DNA of 64,000 nucleotides from Marinobacter gudaonensis (GCF_900115175.1 NZ_FOYV01000003.1:135553-199552), one strand, 5' to 3'. Shown: positions 46,847 to 57,686, numbered from the stretch's first letter. A program made the numbers and translations. The notes: generated from the sequence alone by a model not told the origin.

Positions 46847-47686
46847 GTGTTAAAAACCCGAATTATCACTGCACTGGTCCTCGCCCCGATCGCAATTGGC
46901 GGGATTTTTTTCCTTCCGCCTCTGGGCTTCGCATTGTTCACGGGTGCCATCATCACCGTTGGCGCCTGGGAGTGGGCGAACATGGCAGGCGTGGGCAGTG
47001 GCGCCGGCCGGGTAGTCTACGCCCTGATAACGGCGGCAATCCTGTTCGCCCTGCTGAACGTTCCTTTTGAAGTCGTGCTCTGGCTGGCGCTGGTGTGGTG
47101 GCTGGTGTGTTTCCTTCTTGTGCGCAGCTATCCGGCCGGCTCTGAGCGATGGGGCAGTCTGCCGGTCAGGGCGGCCATGGGACTGCTGGTGCTTGTGCCG
47201 GCCTGGGTCGGGCTCAACCATATGCGCACCGGTGGCTTTCAGTTCGGTGACAGCAGTAGCAACTTGCTGCTGATCCTGTACGTGTTCTGCGTGGTCTGGG
47301 TAGCCGACATCGGCGCCTATTTTGCGGGCCGGGCTTTTGGCAAGGCCAAACTGGCGCCCCGGGTAAGCCCCGGTAAGTCCTGGGCCGGCGTCTGGGGTGG
47401 GCTTCTTGCAGTTGGCCTGTTTGCTCTGTTGATCGGTTTCCTCGCCTCCGCCGGACTCTCCGAGATTTTCTTGCTGGTGATTGCAAGTCTTGCGACCGGT
47501 CTGGTGTCGGTCCTTGGGGATCTGTTTGAAAGCATGCTCAAGCGCTATCGCGGGATCAAGGACAGCAGCCAGTTGCTGCCCGGCCATGGCGGGATCATGG
47601 ATCGAATTGACAGCCTGACGGCCGCTATTCCGGTGTTTGCGCTCATCGTGACCAAACTGGGTTGGCTGTCAGCCGGGCAGTGGTGA
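46847..47686 (+). CDS. cdsA: phosphatidate cytidylyltransferase
   Basis: Makes CDP-diacylglycerol in the inner membrane. 279 residues with about seven to eight hydrophobic segments. The family signature is present near residue 225-256: [20 protein letters not shown] followed by [11 protein letters not shown]. The start is GTG 46847. It lies two bases before dxr. Confidence 0.96.
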   Translation: MLKTRIITALVLAPIAIGGIFFLPPLGFALFTGAIITVGAWEWANMAGVGSGAGRVVYALITAAILFALLNVPFEVVLWLALVWWLVCFLLVRSYPAGSERWGSLPVRAAMGLLVLVPAWVGLNHMRTGGFQFGDSSSNLLLILYVFCVVWVADIGAYFAGRAFGKAKLAPRVSPGKSWAGVWGGLLAVGLFALLIGFLASAGLSEIFLLVIASLATGLVSVLGDLFESMLKRYRGIKDSSQLLPGHGGIMDRIDSLTAAIPVFALIVTKLGWLSAGQW

Positions 47687-47688
47687 CT

Positions 47689-48873
47689 ATGGTCGTTCGC
47701 CGAATCAGTCTTCTGGGGGCCACGGGCTCCATCGGACTCAGCACGCTGGATGTCGTTCGTCGCCATCCGGAGCGCTTTACCGTCCATGCGCTCACTGCGA
47801 ACACCCGTGCCGACGAAATGGCGGTGTTGTGTCGGGAGTTTCGCCCGCAGGTAGCCGTCATGGCCTGTCCCGAGGCTGCGAAAACCCTGGCCGCTCTGCT
47901 CGCCGACGTGCCTGACATTCAGGTGCTGGGCGGTGAGGAGAGTCTGTGTGAAGTTGCGTCGGCCCCGGAAGCCGACACCGTGATGGCTGCGATCGTCGGT
48001 GCTGCCGGCCTGTCTCCCACGCTGGCGGCGGTACGGGCGGGCAAGCGGGTGCTGCTGGCCAATAAAGAAGCCCTGGTAATGTCGGGCAAGCTGTTTATGG
48101 ATGCGGTGGCCGCCTCCGGCGCCGAACTTCTGCCCATTGATTCCGAACACAACGCCATTTTCCAGTGCATGCCGGCGGACAAGGTGAGGGATCCGGAGGG
48201 TGCTGGTATTACCCGGATCCTTCTGACCGCCTCGGGCGGACCCTTTCGCGAGTTCAGCGCCGAGCGGTTGCGGTCGGTTACTCCGGCCCAGGCCTGTGCG
48301 CATCCCAACTGGTCCATGGGGCAGAAAATCTCCGTGGACTCGGCCACGCTGATGAACAAGGGTCTTGAGTTGATCGAGGCCTGCTGGCTGTTCAATACCA
48401 CACCCCGCAACGTAGAGGTTCACGTTCACCCCGAAAGTATCATTCATTCGATGGTGGAGTATGCCGACGGTTCGGTGTTGGCCCAGATGGGGAGTCCGGA
48501 CATGAGAACGCCGATTGCCAACGGCCTGGCCTGGCCCGAACGCATTGACGCAGGCGTGGCGCCTCTGGATTTGTTTGCCATTGGGCGGTTCCATTTCGAG
48601 CGGCCAGATCTGGTGCGTTTCCCCTGCCTGCGGCTGGCGGCCGAGGCCTTCGAGGCGGGCGGTACCGCACCGGCGGTGCTGAACGCTGCCAATGAGGTGG
48701 CGGTTGCCGCGTTTTTGGCAGGCGACCTGTGTTTTGCGGATATCCCCGTTATCATAGAGCGAACACTGGCAGCGATTGCCGTCGAGCCGGCCAACAGTTT
48801 TGACATCATCTTTGCCAGGGACGCCGAGGCGCGTATCCGTGCCCGGGAACAGATAGGGTTGTTAACTGTCTGA
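47689..48873 (+). CDS. dxr: 1-deoxy-D-xylulose 5-phosphate reductoisomerase
   Basis: The second step of the MEP isoprenoid pathway, feeding uppS. 394 residues from ATG 47689; TTG 47662 lies inside cdsA and is rejected. NADPH site [27 protein letters not shown]; metal and substrate residues in [12 protein letters not shown]; flexible loop [20 protein letters not shown]; and [15 protein letters not shown]. No clear ribosome site, so coupling to cdsA is likely. Confidence 0.97.
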   Translation: MVVRRISLLGATGSIGLSTLDVVRRHPERFTVHALTANTRADEMAVLCREFRPQVAVMACPEAAKTLAALLADVPDIQVLGGEESLCEVASAPEADTVMAAIVGAAGLSPTLAAVRAGKRVLLANKEALVMSGKLFMDAVAASGAELLPIDSEHNAIFQCMPADKVRDPEGAGITRILLTASGGPFREFSAERLRSVTPAQACAHPNWSMGQKISVDSATLMNKGLELIEACWLFNTTPRNVEVHVHPESIIHSMVEYADGSVLAQMGSPDMRTPIANGLAWPERIDAGVAPLDLFAIGRFHFERPDLVRFPCLRLAAEAFEAGGTAPAVLNAANEVAVAAFLAGDLCFADIPVIIERTLAAIAVEPANSFDIIFARDAEARIRAREQIGLLTV

Positions 48874-48921
48874 GAGTCGCAGCATAAAAGCGCGCTGCAG
48901 AAGCCATCAATCGGAAAGATT

Positions 48922-50271
48922 ATGCAGATTATCGAAACCGTTCTTGCGCTTGCGCTGACCCTGGGCATCCTGGTGACCTTGCACGAATTCGGTCACTTCT
49001 GGGTGGCCCGGCGGTGTGGGGTGAAGGTATTGCGCTTCTCCGTTGGATTCGGCAAGCCCATGTTTTCCTGGTACGACCGGCATGGCACCGAGTTTGCGGT
49101 TGCGGCCATTCCGCTCGGTGGTTATGTCAAGATGCTGGATGAGCGCGAAGGTCCTGTTCCGGAGGAGCTCCGCGACCAGGCCTTCACCTCCAAGACTCCG
49201 GGGCAGCGCATTGCTATCGCGGCGGCGGGCCCTGTGGCCAATTTCCTGTTTGCCATCGCGGCCTATTGGTTGCTGGGCGTGGTTGGCGTTACCCACGTTG
49301 CTCCCATTGTTGGCGAGGTTGCTGATGGCAGCGTTGCCCAGCGCATCGGGTTGCAGGAGGGCATGGAAATCCACTCCGTGGACGGACATCGGGTGTCCTC
49401 CTGGCGCGATGTGAATATGCGTATTCTCGAGCGCACGGGCGAACATGGGCAGATCGCCCTCAGCGTATCCGACGATGGCGCTCGTGGAACCGTGAGTGGG
49501 CCACTGGATGGATGGCGACTGAGTGAAGACACGCCCAATCCGCTGGCGGAGTTCGGCATTACTCCCTGGCGTCCGGCGATTCCACCGGTGCTCGGCCAGA
49601 TTTCCGATGACGGCAGGGCCCAGGCGGCCGGCCTGAAGACAGGAGACCGAGTGCTGGCGGTGGAAGGCGAGCCCGTCAGTAGCTGGTTTGATCTGGTGGA
49701 GCGCGTTCGCAATGCCCCGGGGCAGACGCTGCAGATCACCGTGGATCGAGGCGGTTCGGAGCGGGTGTTCCAGGTGACGCCGGAAGCCCGAACTGAAGAG
49801 GGAGGCGAGACAATCGGCTTTATTGGCGCAGGCGTCGAGGCGGTAACCTGGCCCGAGGACGTGCTGCGGGACGTCAGCTATGGTCCGATTGCGGCCTTGC
49901 CGGTTGCCCTGAGTGAGACCTGGGCCGACACGCGGCTCACTCTGGTGGCCATCCAGAAAATGATCACCGGGCTGCTTTCACCCAACAACCTCAGTGGGCC
50001 GATCACCATTGCCCGGGTAGCCGAGGCCAGCGTCAGTTCCGGGTTTGAGGACTTCGTGCGGTTTCTGGCCTACCTGAGTGTGAGTCTGGGAATTCTCAAT
50101 CTGCTGCCGGTGCCAGTGCTTGATGGTGGTCACATCGTGTACTACTCCATTGAGGCGCTCCGTGGGAAGCCGCTGTCCGAGCAGGCCCAGGCGTTCGGAT
50201 TACGAATCGGTATGGCAATGATCCTCACATTAATGGTGTTTGCTCTTTACAACGACCTGATGCGGTTGTGA
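48922..50271 (+). CDS. rseP: site-2 intramembrane metalloprotease RseP
   Basis: Cleaves anti-sigma factors such as RseA in the membrane. 449 residues. The zinc motif HEFGH is at 21-25 in the first membrane segment; the second metal site LLPVPVLDGGHIVYY is in the third. Two periplasmic PDZ domains lie between (the second includes AQAAGLKTGDRVLAVEGEPV). Four membrane segments fit the family. ATG 48922. It comes directly before bamA as usual. Confidence 0.97.
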   Translation: MQIIETVLALALTLGILVTLHEFGHFWVARRCGVKVLRFSVGFGKPMFSWYDRHGTEFAVAAIPLGGYVKMLDEREGPVPEELRDQAFTSKTPGQRIAIAAAGPVANFLFAIAAYWLLGVVGVTHVAPIVGEVADGSVAQRIGLQEGMEIHSVDGHRVSSWRDVNMRILERTGEHGQIALSVSDDGARGTVSGPLDGWRLSEDTPNPLAEFGITPWRPAIPPVLGQISDDGRAQAAGLKTGDRVLAVEGEPVSSWFDLVERVRNAPGQTLQITVDRGGSERVFQVTPEARTEEGGETIGFIGAGVEAVTWPEDVLRDVSYGPIAALPVALSETWADTRLTLVAIQKMITGLLSPNNLSGPITIARVAEASVSSGFEDFVRFLAYLSVSLGILNLLPVPVLDGGHIVYYSIEALRGKPLSEQAQAFGLRIGMAMILTLMVFALYNDLMRL

Positions 50272-50315
50272 GAATTGCGAGCTCCTTACGCGCATTAACC
50301 AGGCGAAATATTTGA

Positions 50316-52634
50316 ATGAGACGTTCTCTTCTAGGTGTAGCCGTCGGCCTCGCTGCGGCAGTGTCCGTTCCGATGTCGGCCATGGCCGATCAGTTCACCG
50401 TTTCGGATATTGAAGTTGAAGGTTTGCAGAGGGTTTCTGCAGGCACGGTATTTTCCGCATTCCCGGTGAACATTGGCGAACAGCTGGATGAAACCGAGCT
50501 GGCCGATGCCATAAAGGCCCTGTTCAGAACAGGGCTTTTTACCGATATAGAGGCGAGTCGGGATGCGGGCGTTCTCATATTGACGGTGCGCGAGCGGCCC
50601 TCTATCAGCGATATCGAAATCGAGGGCAACAAGAATATCGAAACCGAAATGCTCATGGATGCGCTGGCCGGCGCCGGACTGCAGGAAGGCCAGGTATTCA
50701 GGCGCGCCACCCTGGAACGCCTGGAACTGGAAATTCTGCGCTCCTACATCGCCCAGGGCCGCTATAACGCCAGAGTGAAGGCGACGGCTGAGGAGCTGCC
50801 CCGTAACCGTGTTGCAATCCGTCTTGAGATTAATGAAGGCTCCGTGGCCGCCATTCATCACATCAACCTGATCGGCAACCGGGACTTCACCGACGAGGAA
50901 CTGAAGGGGCTATTCGAGCTTGAGACCACCAGCTGGTGGAACTCGATCACCAACTCCGACAAATACGCCCGTGAACGTCTGAGCGGCGATCTGGAATCGC
51001 TGCGTTCCTTCTATCTGGATCGCGGGTATCTGGATTTCAACGTCGAGTCCAGCCAGGTGTCCATTTCCCCGGACAAGCAGAAGGTGTTTATCGCCATAGC
51101 CCTCAACGAGGGGCCGCAGTACACCATTTCCGAGATCCGGCTCAGGGGCGAACTGATTGTCGGCGAGGAAGAACTGCGATCCCTGATTCCGGTGGAGGAG
51201 GGCGATGTGTTCTCCCGCTCCCGCATGACCGCGATTTCCGAGGCGTTGGCCTTCCGGCTTGGTCGCGAGGGCTATGCGTTTGCCAATGTCAACGCGGTAC
51301 CGGAGCCGGGTGAGAACAACACTGCGGCGGTTACTTTCTTTGTAGAGCCCGGCAAGCGCGCCTATGTGCGCCGTATCAACTTCGAGGGCAACGTTTCCAC
51401 CCGAGATGATGTTCTCCGTCAGGAAATGACCCAGATGGAAGGGGGTGTGGCTTCCTCGGACCGGATTGAATTCTCCAAGACCAAACTCGAGCGCCTGGGC
51501 TTTTTCCAGACTGTCAACGTCGATACGGTCCCTGTGCCGGGTACGGATGATCTGGTGGATGTGAACTATTCCGTGGAAGAGCAGCCGACCGGCAGTCTCT
51601 CCGCCTCCGTGGGCTTTTCCCAGGATTCCGGCGTCATCCTCGGGGCCAACGTGTCGGAAAACAACTTCTTCGGCACCGGCAAACGGGTCTCCTTTGGGGT
51701 GAATGTCAGCGACTCGGTCAAGAGTGCCAACATTTCCTATCTCGACCCCTACTACACGGTGGATGGTGTGAGCCGTGGCTTCAGCCTTTTTGCCCGGGAA
51801 ACCGACTATGAGGAAGAGGATATTTCCTCCTTCCTGCTCGACGAATACGGTGGCCGGGTAACTTTCGGCTATCCGATAGACAGCATTACCCGGTTGAACT
51901 TTGGTGCGGGTGTTACCCAGTCCAATATCAAGGAAGGCCTGTTCACCTCACAGGAGGTAACCGAGTTCATCGATGAGGAAGGTGACTCTTTCACCAACTA
52001 TTTCCTGTTCGGAAGCTGGCGTCGCAGTACCCTGAACCGCGGGGTTCTTCCCACCGACGGCTACAGTCATTCACTGTCGCTGGATGTGGCGGTGCCGGGC
52101 AGCGACCTTACGTTCTACAAGGCCACTCACAAGACCGATTTCTATTTCCCGATTACGGATAACAACCGCTGGGTTTTCCGGGCACGGTCGGAAATCGGCT
52201 ATGGCGACGGTTATGGTGATCGCACCCAGATGCCGTTCTACGAGCACTTTTACACTGGCGGCTACGGATCTGTTCGTGGCTATGAGGCCAACTCGCTGGG
52301 CCTGAGGGCGACCAATAGCCCCAACGACCTTTCTGATCCGGACCCCTTCGGTGGTAACCTGCTCACCGAGGGTGGCCTGGAGCTGATCTTCCCGACACCG
52401 TTTGCGGGTGACACTCGGTCCATGAGGACGTCGTTCTTCCTGGATGCCGGTCAGGTCTTTGATACCGCCCGTGGTTTCGATCCTGAACTCGGTGAGATCC
52501 GGACGGCGGCCGGTGTTGGTTTCCAGTGGATTACCGCAGTTGGCCCACTGGCCTTCAGTCTGGCGTACCCGCTGAACGACAAGGCGGGCGACGATACCCA
52601 GGTGTTCCAGTTCTCGCTGGGCCAGACCTTCTAA
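50316..52634 (+). CDS. bamA: outer membrane protein assembly factor BamA
   Basis: The beta-barrel insertase. 772 residues: signal peptide ending AMADQF, five POTRA repeats (residues about 24-425; VSAGTVFSAFPVNIGEQLDE in the first), then a 16-strand barrel. The L6 motif region GGYGSVRGYEANSLG (VRGY) is present near 645, and the last residue is Phe (FSLGQTF) as expected of a Bam substrate. ATG 50316. It is followed by skp. Confidence 0.98.
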   Translation: MRRSLLGVAVGLAAAVSVPMSAMADQFTVSDIEVEGLQRVSAGTVFSAFPVNIGEQLDETELADAIKALFRTGLFTDIEASRDAGVLILTVRERPSISDIEIEGNKNIETEMLMDALAGAGLQEGQVFRRATLERLELEILRSYIAQGRYNARVKATAEELPRNRVAIRLEINEGSVAAIHHINLIGNRDFTDEELKGLFELETTSWWNSITNSDKYARERLSGDLESLRSFYLDRGYLDFNVESSQVSISPDKQKVFIAIALNEGPQYTISEIRLRGELIVGEEELRSLIPVEEGDVFSRSRMTAISEALAFRLGREGYAFANVNAVPEPGENNTAAVTFFVEPGKRAYVRRINFEGNVSTRDDVLRQEMTQMEGGVASSDRIEFSKTKLERLGFFQTVNVDTVPVPGTDDLVDVNYSVEEQPTGSLSASVGFSQDSGVILGANVSENNFFGTGKRVSFGVNVSDSVKSANISYLDPYYTVDGVSRGFSLFARETDYEEEDISSFLLDEYGGRVTFGYPIDSITRLNFGAGVTQSNIKEGLFTSQEVTEFIDEEGDSFTNYFLFGSWRRSTLNRGVLPTDGYSHSLSLDVAVPGSDLTFYKATHKTDFYFPITDNNRWVFRARSEIGYGDGYGDRTQMPFYEHFYTGGYGSVRGYEANSLGLRATNSPNDLSDPDPFGGNLLTEGGLELIFPTPFAGDTRSMRTSFFLDAGQVFDTARGFDPELGEIRTAAGVGFQWITAVGPLAFSLAYPLNDKAGDDTQVFQFSLGQTF

Positions 52635-52679
52635 AGCATGGATAATAACAACCTACGGATGAAAACCAGGAGAAAACCA

Positions 52680-53177
52680 ATGTCCCGATTCCTTTTGATC
52701 ATCACTGCAGCGGTTATGGCGATGGCGTCGCCGGCCATGGCAGAGACCCGGATCGGAGTTGTCGATCTGCGCCAGGCGCTTTTTTCCTCCAACGACGCCA
52801 AGGCCTTCAGTGAAACGCTTCAGAAAGACTTCGCCGGGGATGAAGCTCGTGTGCGTGAAGCCCAGGAAGCCGCGCGCAAACTGCAGGAGCGCCTGGAGAA
52901 AGACGGTGCCATGATGAATGAAAGTGAGCGTAACAAGCTGGCCAGCGAGTTCCAGGAAAAGGTCAAGGAATTCAACTTCCTGAAGCAACGCCTCGACTCG
53001 ACTGTCAACCAGCGCAAGCAGGCATTCCTGGAGCAGGCCCGGCCCGAGGTAGACGCCGCTGTAAAGGAGCTGCTCGAAGAGAACGATCTGGACCTGATCC
53101 TGCCCAGCGAAGCGGTGGTTTACGTGAAGCCGGAAATGAATCTGACCTCCCAGCTTCTGGACAAACTGAACCGTTGA
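52680..53177 (+). CDS. skp: periplasmic chaperone Skp/OmpH
   Basis: Holds unfolded outer-membrane proteins. 165 residues from ATG 52680, 7 bases after AGGAG (52668-52672); ATG 52638 and 52659 are poorer. Signal peptide LLIITAAVMAMASPAMAETR, then IGVVDLRQALFSSNDAK, and a long coiled-coil tentacle (about 55-120) before the return strand VVYVKPEMNLTSQLLDKL. It lies between bamA and lpxD. Confidence 0.95.
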   Translation: MSRFLLIITAAVMAMASPAMAETRIGVVDLRQALFSSNDAKAFSETLQKDFAGDEARVREAQEAARKLQERLEKDGAMMNESERNKLASEFQEKVKEFNFLKQRLDSTVNQRKQAFLEQARPEVDAAVKELLEENDLDLILPSEAVVYVKPEMNLTSQLLDKLNR

Positions 53178-53220
53178 TCCTGACGCCCAGAGGGTCGACA
53201 GGAATGTGGCTGGAGAGTGC

Positions 53221-54249
53221 ATGATGAAAGATCGGACGTATCGCCTGGGAGATGTCGCCAGCGCCCTCGGTGCGGAGCTTCGGGGCGATCCCGACATCCG
53301 GGTTTCGGGTCTGGCCACGCTGCAAGCTGCAGGCCCCGGACAGATCAGCTTTCTGGCCAACCCTTCCTACGGCAAGTACCTGTCTGAGACCCGTGCTTCT
53401 GCGGTGATCATTTCACCTGCCTCTGCCGAGGATGTTCCCACCAATGTTCTGTTACTGGATAACCCGTACCTTGGGTATGCTCGGCTGAGTCACTGGTTCG
53501 ACCCGGCTCCCGTGGCATCTGCCGGCATCCACCCGACGGCCGTGATTGACCCAACAGCCACCATCGCCGACGACGCGAGCATTGGCCCTCATGTGGTCGT
53601 GGAAGCTGAGGCAAGCATCGGTGAGAAAGTCGTGGTGGGCGCGGGCACCGTGGTGGGCGCCCGAACCCGCATCGGTGCAGGTAGCGTAATTCGGCCGCGC
53701 GTTACCCTGGCCCATGATGTAGTCGTTGGCCAACGTTGTCATATCCTCAGCGGCGCGGTGATTGGCTCCGACGGGTTCGGGTTTGCCAACGAAAAAGGCG
53801 CGTGGCAGAGAATTGCCCAGCTGGGCAGGGTGGTGTTGGGTAACGATGTCGAAGTTGGCGCCAACACTACAATTGACCGTGGCGCCCTGGATGACACCGT
53901 GATCGGAGATGGGGTCAAGCTCGACAACCTCATCCAGGTGGCCCACAACGTACGCATCGGTGACCACAGCGCCATGGCGGCGATGGTGGGCATTGCCGGT
54001 AGTACCCGCATCGGGCGCCACTGTGTCTTCGGTGGGGCGTCGGGCGTTGCCGGGCACCTTGAGATTGCAGACCACGTGCACCTGACCGGCATGACCCTGG
54101 TGACTGGCGATATTCGCGAACCAGGCGTGTACTCTTCCGGCACCAGTGCCGATACCAACCGTCAATGGCGAAAGAATGCCGTTCGTTTCCGCCAGCTGGA
54201 CGTGCTGGCGCGCCGTGTGAAAGAACTGGAAAAGAAAATTAAGGGCTGA
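53221..54249 (+). CDS. lpxD: UDP-3-O-(3-hydroxyacyl)glucosamine N-acyltransferase
   Basis: The third step of lipid A synthesis. About 342 residues. N-terminal uridine-binding domain ([32 protein letters not shown]) and a left-handed beta helix of hexapeptides ([19 protein letters not shown]...). The catalytic His is in [19 protein letters not shown] / [16 protein letters not shown]-terminal helix ([12 protein letters not shown]) closes it. Start ATG 53221 or the adjacent ATG 53224, after GGAG; GTG 53206 is less likely. Confidence 0.96.
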   Translation: MMKDRTYRLGDVASALGAELRGDPDIRVSGLATLQAAGPGQISFLANPSYGKYLSETRASAVIISPASAEDVPTNVLLLDNPYLGYARLSHWFDPAPVASAGIHPTAVIDPTATIADDASIGPHVVVEAEASIGEKVVVGAGTVVGARTRIGAGSVIRPRVTLAHDVVVGQRCHILSGAVIGSDGFGFANEKGAWQRIAQLGRVVLGNDVEVGANTTIDRGALDDTVIGDGVKLDNLIQVAHNVRIGDHSAMAAMVGIAGSTRIGRHCVFGGASGVAGHLEIADHVHLTGMTLVTGDIREPGVYSSGTSADTNRQWRKNAVRFRQLDVLARRVKELEKKIKG

Positions 54250-54260
54250 GGCCGATCAAC

Positions 54261-54698
54261 ATGATGAAGATTGACGAAATTCTGGAGTACCTCCCGCATC
54301 GATATCCGTTCCTTCTGGTGGACAGGGTAACGGAGGTCGAAAAAGGCGTGTCGATCAAGGGGTACAAGAATATTTCGTTCAACGAGCCGTTCTTCCAGGG
54401 CCATTTTCCAAACAACCCCATCATGCCCGGCGTGCTGATCATTGAGGCGATGGCCCAGCTTTCAGGGATTCTCGGGTTTGTGACGGTCGGCCGGAAACCC
54501 TCGGACGGCGTGGTACAATACCTGGCTGGTTCAACCAAGGCGCGCTTCAAGCGCCCGGTGCTGCCCGGTGACCGGCTCTGTATGGAGTCGGAATTCATTT
54601 CCGGGAAACGAGGCATCTACAAATTCGATTGTCGCGCGCTGGTCGACGGAGAAGTCGTCTGCGTGGCAGAGATTCTTACCGCTGAGAGAGAAGTTTGA
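54261..54698 (+). CDS. fabZ: 3-hydroxyacyl-ACP dehydratase FabZ
   Basis: Dehydrates 3-hydroxyacyl-ACP in fatty-acid synthesis. 145 residues, hot-dog fold. The catalytic His and Glu are in [20 protein letters not shown] (His about 48, Glu about 62). [14 protein letters not shown] at the start is typical. The stop TGA overlaps the lpxA ATG. Confidence 0.98.
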   Translation: MMKIDEILEYLPHRYPFLLVDRVTEVEKGVSIKGYKNISFNEPFFQGHFPNNPIMPGVLIIEAMAQLSGILGFVTVGRKPSDGVVQYLAGSTKARFKRPVLPGDRLCMESEFISGKRGIYKFDCRALVDGEVVCVAEILTAEREV

Positions 54699-55489
54699 TG
54701 GCGACAAATGACTGGTCGGGTGTCCATCCTCAGGCAATTGTGGACCCGTCAGCCAAACTGGGAAGCAACGTTACCGTTGGTCCCTGGAGTTATATTGGCC
54801 CGGACGTGGAAATTGGCGATGGTACCGAAATCCTCTCCCATGTGGTGATCAAGGGGCCGACGGTCATTGGCAGGAACAACCGGATTTTCCAGTTTTCCAG
54901 CGTTGGTGAAGAGTGTCAGGACAAGAAATACGCCGGCGAACCAACCACGCTGGTGATCGGAGATAATAACGTAATCCGCGAAAACTGCACGATTCACCGT
55001 GGCACTGTGCAGGACCGGGGTGAAACCCGCATCGGCAGCGGCAATCTTCTTATGGCTTACGTGCATGTCGCCCACGACTGCATTGTGGGCGATAACACCA
55101 TTCTGGCGAACTGTGCCACCCTGGCTGGCCATGTGTCTGTCGGTGACTATGCCATCCTTGGTGGTGGCACCATGGTGCACCAGTTCTGTCATATTGGTCC
55201 CCACAGCATGGCGGCCGGTGGCAGCATCGTACTCAAGGATATCCCCGCCTATGTCATGGCCAGTGGCCAGTCGGCGCAGCCCCATGGCATGAATGTGGAG
55301 GGACTGAAGCGCCGTGGCTTCGGCCCGGAAGTGCTGCTGGCGTTGCGCCGGGCCTACAAGGTTATCTACCGTCAGGGGCTGACCACCGAACAGGCCGTCG
55401 AGGAACTTGAGAAGTCCTTTGCCGATGTTGCAGAAATTCGACCCCTTGTCGACTCATTGCGCGGAGCGCATCGCGGCATCATCCGCTAA
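54698..55489 (+). CDS. lpxA: UDP-N-acetylglucosamine O-acyltransferase LpxA
   Basis: The first acylation of lipid A. 263 residues from ATG 54698, which overlaps the fabZ stop; the TTG one codon before is not needed. Hexapeptide helix (HPQAIVDPSAKLGSNVTVG), the catalytic His in LLMAYVHVAHDCIVGDN, and a C-terminal helical domain (GLKRRGFGPEVLLALRRAYK). It competes with fabZ for the same 3-hydroxyacyl-ACP, and the two genes are coupled here. Confidence 0.98.
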   Translation: MATNDWSGVHPQAIVDPSAKLGSNVTVGPWSYIGPDVEIGDGTEILSHVVIKGPTVIGRNNRIFQFSSVGEECQDKKYAGEPTTLVIGDNNVIRENCTIHRGTVQDRGETRIGSGNLLMAYVHVAHDCIVGDNTILANCATLAGHVSVGDYAILGGGTMVHQFCHIGPHSMAAGGSIVLKDIPAYVMASGQSAQPHGMNVEGLKRRGFGPEVLLALRRAYKVIYRQGLTTEQAVEELEKSFADVAEIRPLVDSLRGAHRGIIR

Positions 55490-55507
55490 CCCGGCGGGAG
55501 CCCGTTG

Positions 55508-56689
55508 GTGACACAACCGACTCAAGCAACTATTAGCCAGAGTAAGCTGACGTTTGGCATGATTGCCGGTGAGGCATCGGGGGATATCCTCGGTGCCGGC
55601 CTGATCCGGTCTCTCCGTAAGCGTTTTCCCAACGCCCGTTTTGTCGGCATAGGGGGCGACGAGATGGTGGCCGAGGGCTTCCATTCCCTGGTGCCAATGG
55701 AGCGGCTTTCGGTGATGGGGCTGGTGGAGGTGCTCGGTCGCATCAGGGAGCTGTTCAGCATTCGTGCCCGGTTGCTGGACTATTTTTTTGCCACGCCACC
55801 TGACGTCGTCATCGGCATCGATTCCCCGGATTTCACGCTTGCCATAGAGCGGCGCTGTCGCGAGGCCGGCATTCTCTCTGTCCACTATGTGAGCCCGTCG
55901 GTATGGGCCTGGCGGCAGAAGCGGATTTTCAAGATTGCGAAATCCGTGAATCTGATGTTGACCCTGTTTCCGTTCGAAGCCCGATTCTACGAGGAGCACA
56001 AGGTGCCTGTGGCGTTTGTGGGGCATCCGCTCGCTGACCGGATTCCCATGGAGCCGGACACACTGGCAATGAGAGCCTCCTTGGGCATGAATCCCGGGGC
56101 GCCGGTTCTGGCGGTGTTGCCTGGCAGTCGCGCCGGTGAGGTGGAGCGGCTGGGCACCCTGTTTCTGGAGGCGGCCCGCTGGATTCAGGAAAAGCGGCCA
56201 GACCTGCAGCTGGTGATTCCCTGTGTGAACCGGGAACGTGAGAAGCAGGTGCGGGCCCTGGTGGACGCACTCGCTGTCAAGTTGCCTGTCATCATCGTAC
56301 GGGGCCGCTCACGGGATGTGATGGCCGCCTCTGATGTGGTGCTGCTTGCCTCCGGTACTGCTACCCTTGAAGCCATGCTGCTGAAAAAGCCCATGGTGGT
56401 GGGCTACCGATTGAGCGGCCTCAGCTATGCCCTGGTCTCGCGGTTGGTGAAAGTGCCCCATGTCGCTTTGCCCAATTTGCTTGCCAGGCAGCCGCTGGTG
56501 CCGGAATTGCTCCAGGATGCCGCCAGCCCGGAAAGTCTTGGCGCCGCCGTACTCGAGCGGCTTGAGAACACGGAAGAGCGAGCGCGGCTGAAAGAGGCGT
56601 TTACCGAGTTACACCAGACACTCCGGCAGGATGCCGATGAAAAGGCGGCCGCGGCCATCTCCGATCTGCTTGAGAGGAACGGGCGATAA
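55508..56689 (+). CDS. lpxB: lipid A disaccharide synthase
   Basis: Joins UDP-2,3-diacylglucosamine and lipid X; GT19. About 393 residues. N-terminal [60 protein letters not shown] and the donor-binding [19 protein letters not shown]. The start is GTG 55508, 7 bases after GGGAG (55496-55500), or the adjacent TTG 55505. It overlaps rnhB by one base (TAATG). Confidence 0.96.
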   Translation: MTQPTQATISQSKLTFGMIAGEASGDILGAGLIRSLRKRFPNARFVGIGGDEMVAEGFHSLVPMERLSVMGLVEVLGRIRELFSIRARLLDYFFATPPDVVIGIDSPDFTLAIERRCREAGILSVHYVSPSVWAWRQKRIFKIAKSVNLMLTLFPFEARFYEEHKVPVAFVGHPLADRIPMEPDTLAMRASLGMNPGAPVLAVLPGSRAGEVERLGTLFLEAARWIQEKRPDLQLVIPCVNREREKQVRALVDALAVKLPVIIVRGRSRDVMAASDVVLLASGTATLEAMLLKKPMVVGYRLSGLSYALVSRLVKVPHVALPNLLARQPLVPELLQDAASPESLGAAVLERLENTEERARLKEAFTELHQTLRQDADEKAAAAISDLLERNGR

Positions 56690-57372
56690 TGGCCAGGGTC
56701 CCGTTGCCTCCGTTCGAATGTCGTTATACCGGATCCTTGCTGGCGGGTGTGGATGAAGTCGGTCGGGGCCCGTTGATCGGTGCTGTCGTTACCGCCGCCG
56801 TAATTCTGGATCCGGACAGACCCATTGCCGGTTTGGCCGATTCCAAGAAACTGAGTGAAAAGCGCCGAAACGCCCTGTATGAGCAGATTCTCGATCAGGC
56901 CCTGGCCTGGAGTATTGGCCGATGCGAGGCCCGGGAAATTGATGAGCTGAATATCTACCAGGCTACCATGCTTGCCATGGAGCGAGCGGTGTGTGGCCTG
57001 GCGATTCCACCAGAGTACGTTCTGGTGGACGGGAATCGCTGCCCCAAATGGCACTGGCCGTCGGAGCCGGTGATCAAGGGGGACAGCCGTGTTGAAGCCA
57101 TCAGCGCGGCCTCCATTCTGGCGAAGGTAACCCGTGACCGTGAGATGGAGGCTCTGGAAGAGCGGTTCCCGGGATTCGGGCTGGCCCAGCACAAAGGTTA
57201 CCCCACTCCTGTCCACCTGGAGGCCCTGCGCCGCCTTGGCGCGACACCGGAACACCGTCGGTCCTTCCGCCCGGTTCAGGAGGTAAGTCAGCAGGTGGGT
57301 GCCTTCAGTGGTGGCCCAGCGATTGAGTCCGAGCCTGTTTTCAGGACCGACCTTTTCGAAGATATCGATTGA
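56689..57372 (+). CDS. rnhB: ribonuclease HII
   Basis: Removes RNA, including single ribonucleotides, from DNA. 227 residues. Active-site motif [21 protein letters not shown] (shown within 20 as [19 protein letters not shown], with Asp and Glu), [23 protein letters not shown] and the [15 protein letters not shown] region (third and fourth acidic residues). It is the last gene of the cluster; its stop codon lies inside the -35 box of the tRNA promoter. Confidence 0.97.
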   Translation: MARVPLPPFECRYTGSLLAGVDEVGRGPLIGAVVTAAVILDPDRPIAGLADSKKLSEKRRNALYEQILDQALAWSIGRCEAREIDELNIYQATMLAMERAVCGLAIPPEYVLVDGNRCPKWHWPSEPVIKGDSRVEAISAASILAKVTRDREMEALEERFPGFGLAQHKGYPTPVHLEALRRLGATPEHRRSFRPVQEVSQQVGAFSGGPAIESEPVFRTDLFEDID

Positions 57373-57397
57373 CAGCCTCCAGTCTAATCCTTAATAT
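57369..57397 (+). promoter_or_regulatory. consensus sigma-70 promoter of the initiator tRNA gene
   Basis: A perfect -35 TTGACA (57369-57374) and -10 TAATAT (57392-57397) sit 17 bases apart. A GC-rich discriminator, ACGCGCACG, follows, as in stringently controlled stable-RNA promoters. The -35 overlaps the rnhB stop codon. The predicted start near 57404 gives a long tRNA leader of about 165 bases. Confidence 0.85.
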
Positions 57398-57436
57398 ACG
57401 CGCACGTTGATCGGGGGTGTCCCGGCAACAACCAGT

Positions 57437-57526
57437 TTTGATGCGGGGTGGAGCAGTCTGGTAGCTCATCGGGCTCCCAATTCCGCAAAAGCCGAAGGGA
57501 GTCTCGACCTTCGGTTTATGAGCCCG
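57437..57526. pseudogene. rearranged partial copy of tRNA-fMet in the tRNA leader
   Basis: 57437-57476 repeats 57565-57604 with one mismatch in 40 (offset 128), covering 5 leader bases and tRNA positions 1-35, up to the first anticodon base. 57505-57526 is an inverted copy of tRNA 57598-57619 (anticodon arm) with one mismatch in 22. Between them CCGAAGG (57492-57498) pairs with CCTTCGG (57508-57514), and CGGGCTC (57470-57476) with GAGCCCG (57520-57526). It cannot form a complete tRNA. Confidence 0.8.
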
Positions 57527-57569
57527 GCCTTTTGCCGGAATCAGCGATAAGCAGAGATGCAAAGTTTGA

Positions 57570-57646
<77 letters not shown>

Positions 57647-57652
57647 TTTATG

Positions 57653-57686
57653 AAATAAAGCCCGCTCAAGCGGGCTTTATTTGTTT
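57653..57686 (+). terminator. intrinsic terminator of the tRNA transcript
   Basis: AAATAAAGCCCGCT (57653-57666) pairs with AGCGGGCTTTATTT (57669-57682), followed by GTTTT. The rest of 57687-57938 shows no gene that I accept, only two short palindromes: GGGCAAA-AA-TTTGCCC (57774-57789) and GAAATTG-A-CAATTTC (57834-57848). Confidence 0.88.

Noticed and set aside
57437..57526. A second complete tRNA-Met gene, or a phage att site
   Set aside because: Only the 5' half and an inverted anticodon arm are present, so no cloverleaf forms; integrase att duplications keep the tRNA 3' end, and no integrase is in the window.
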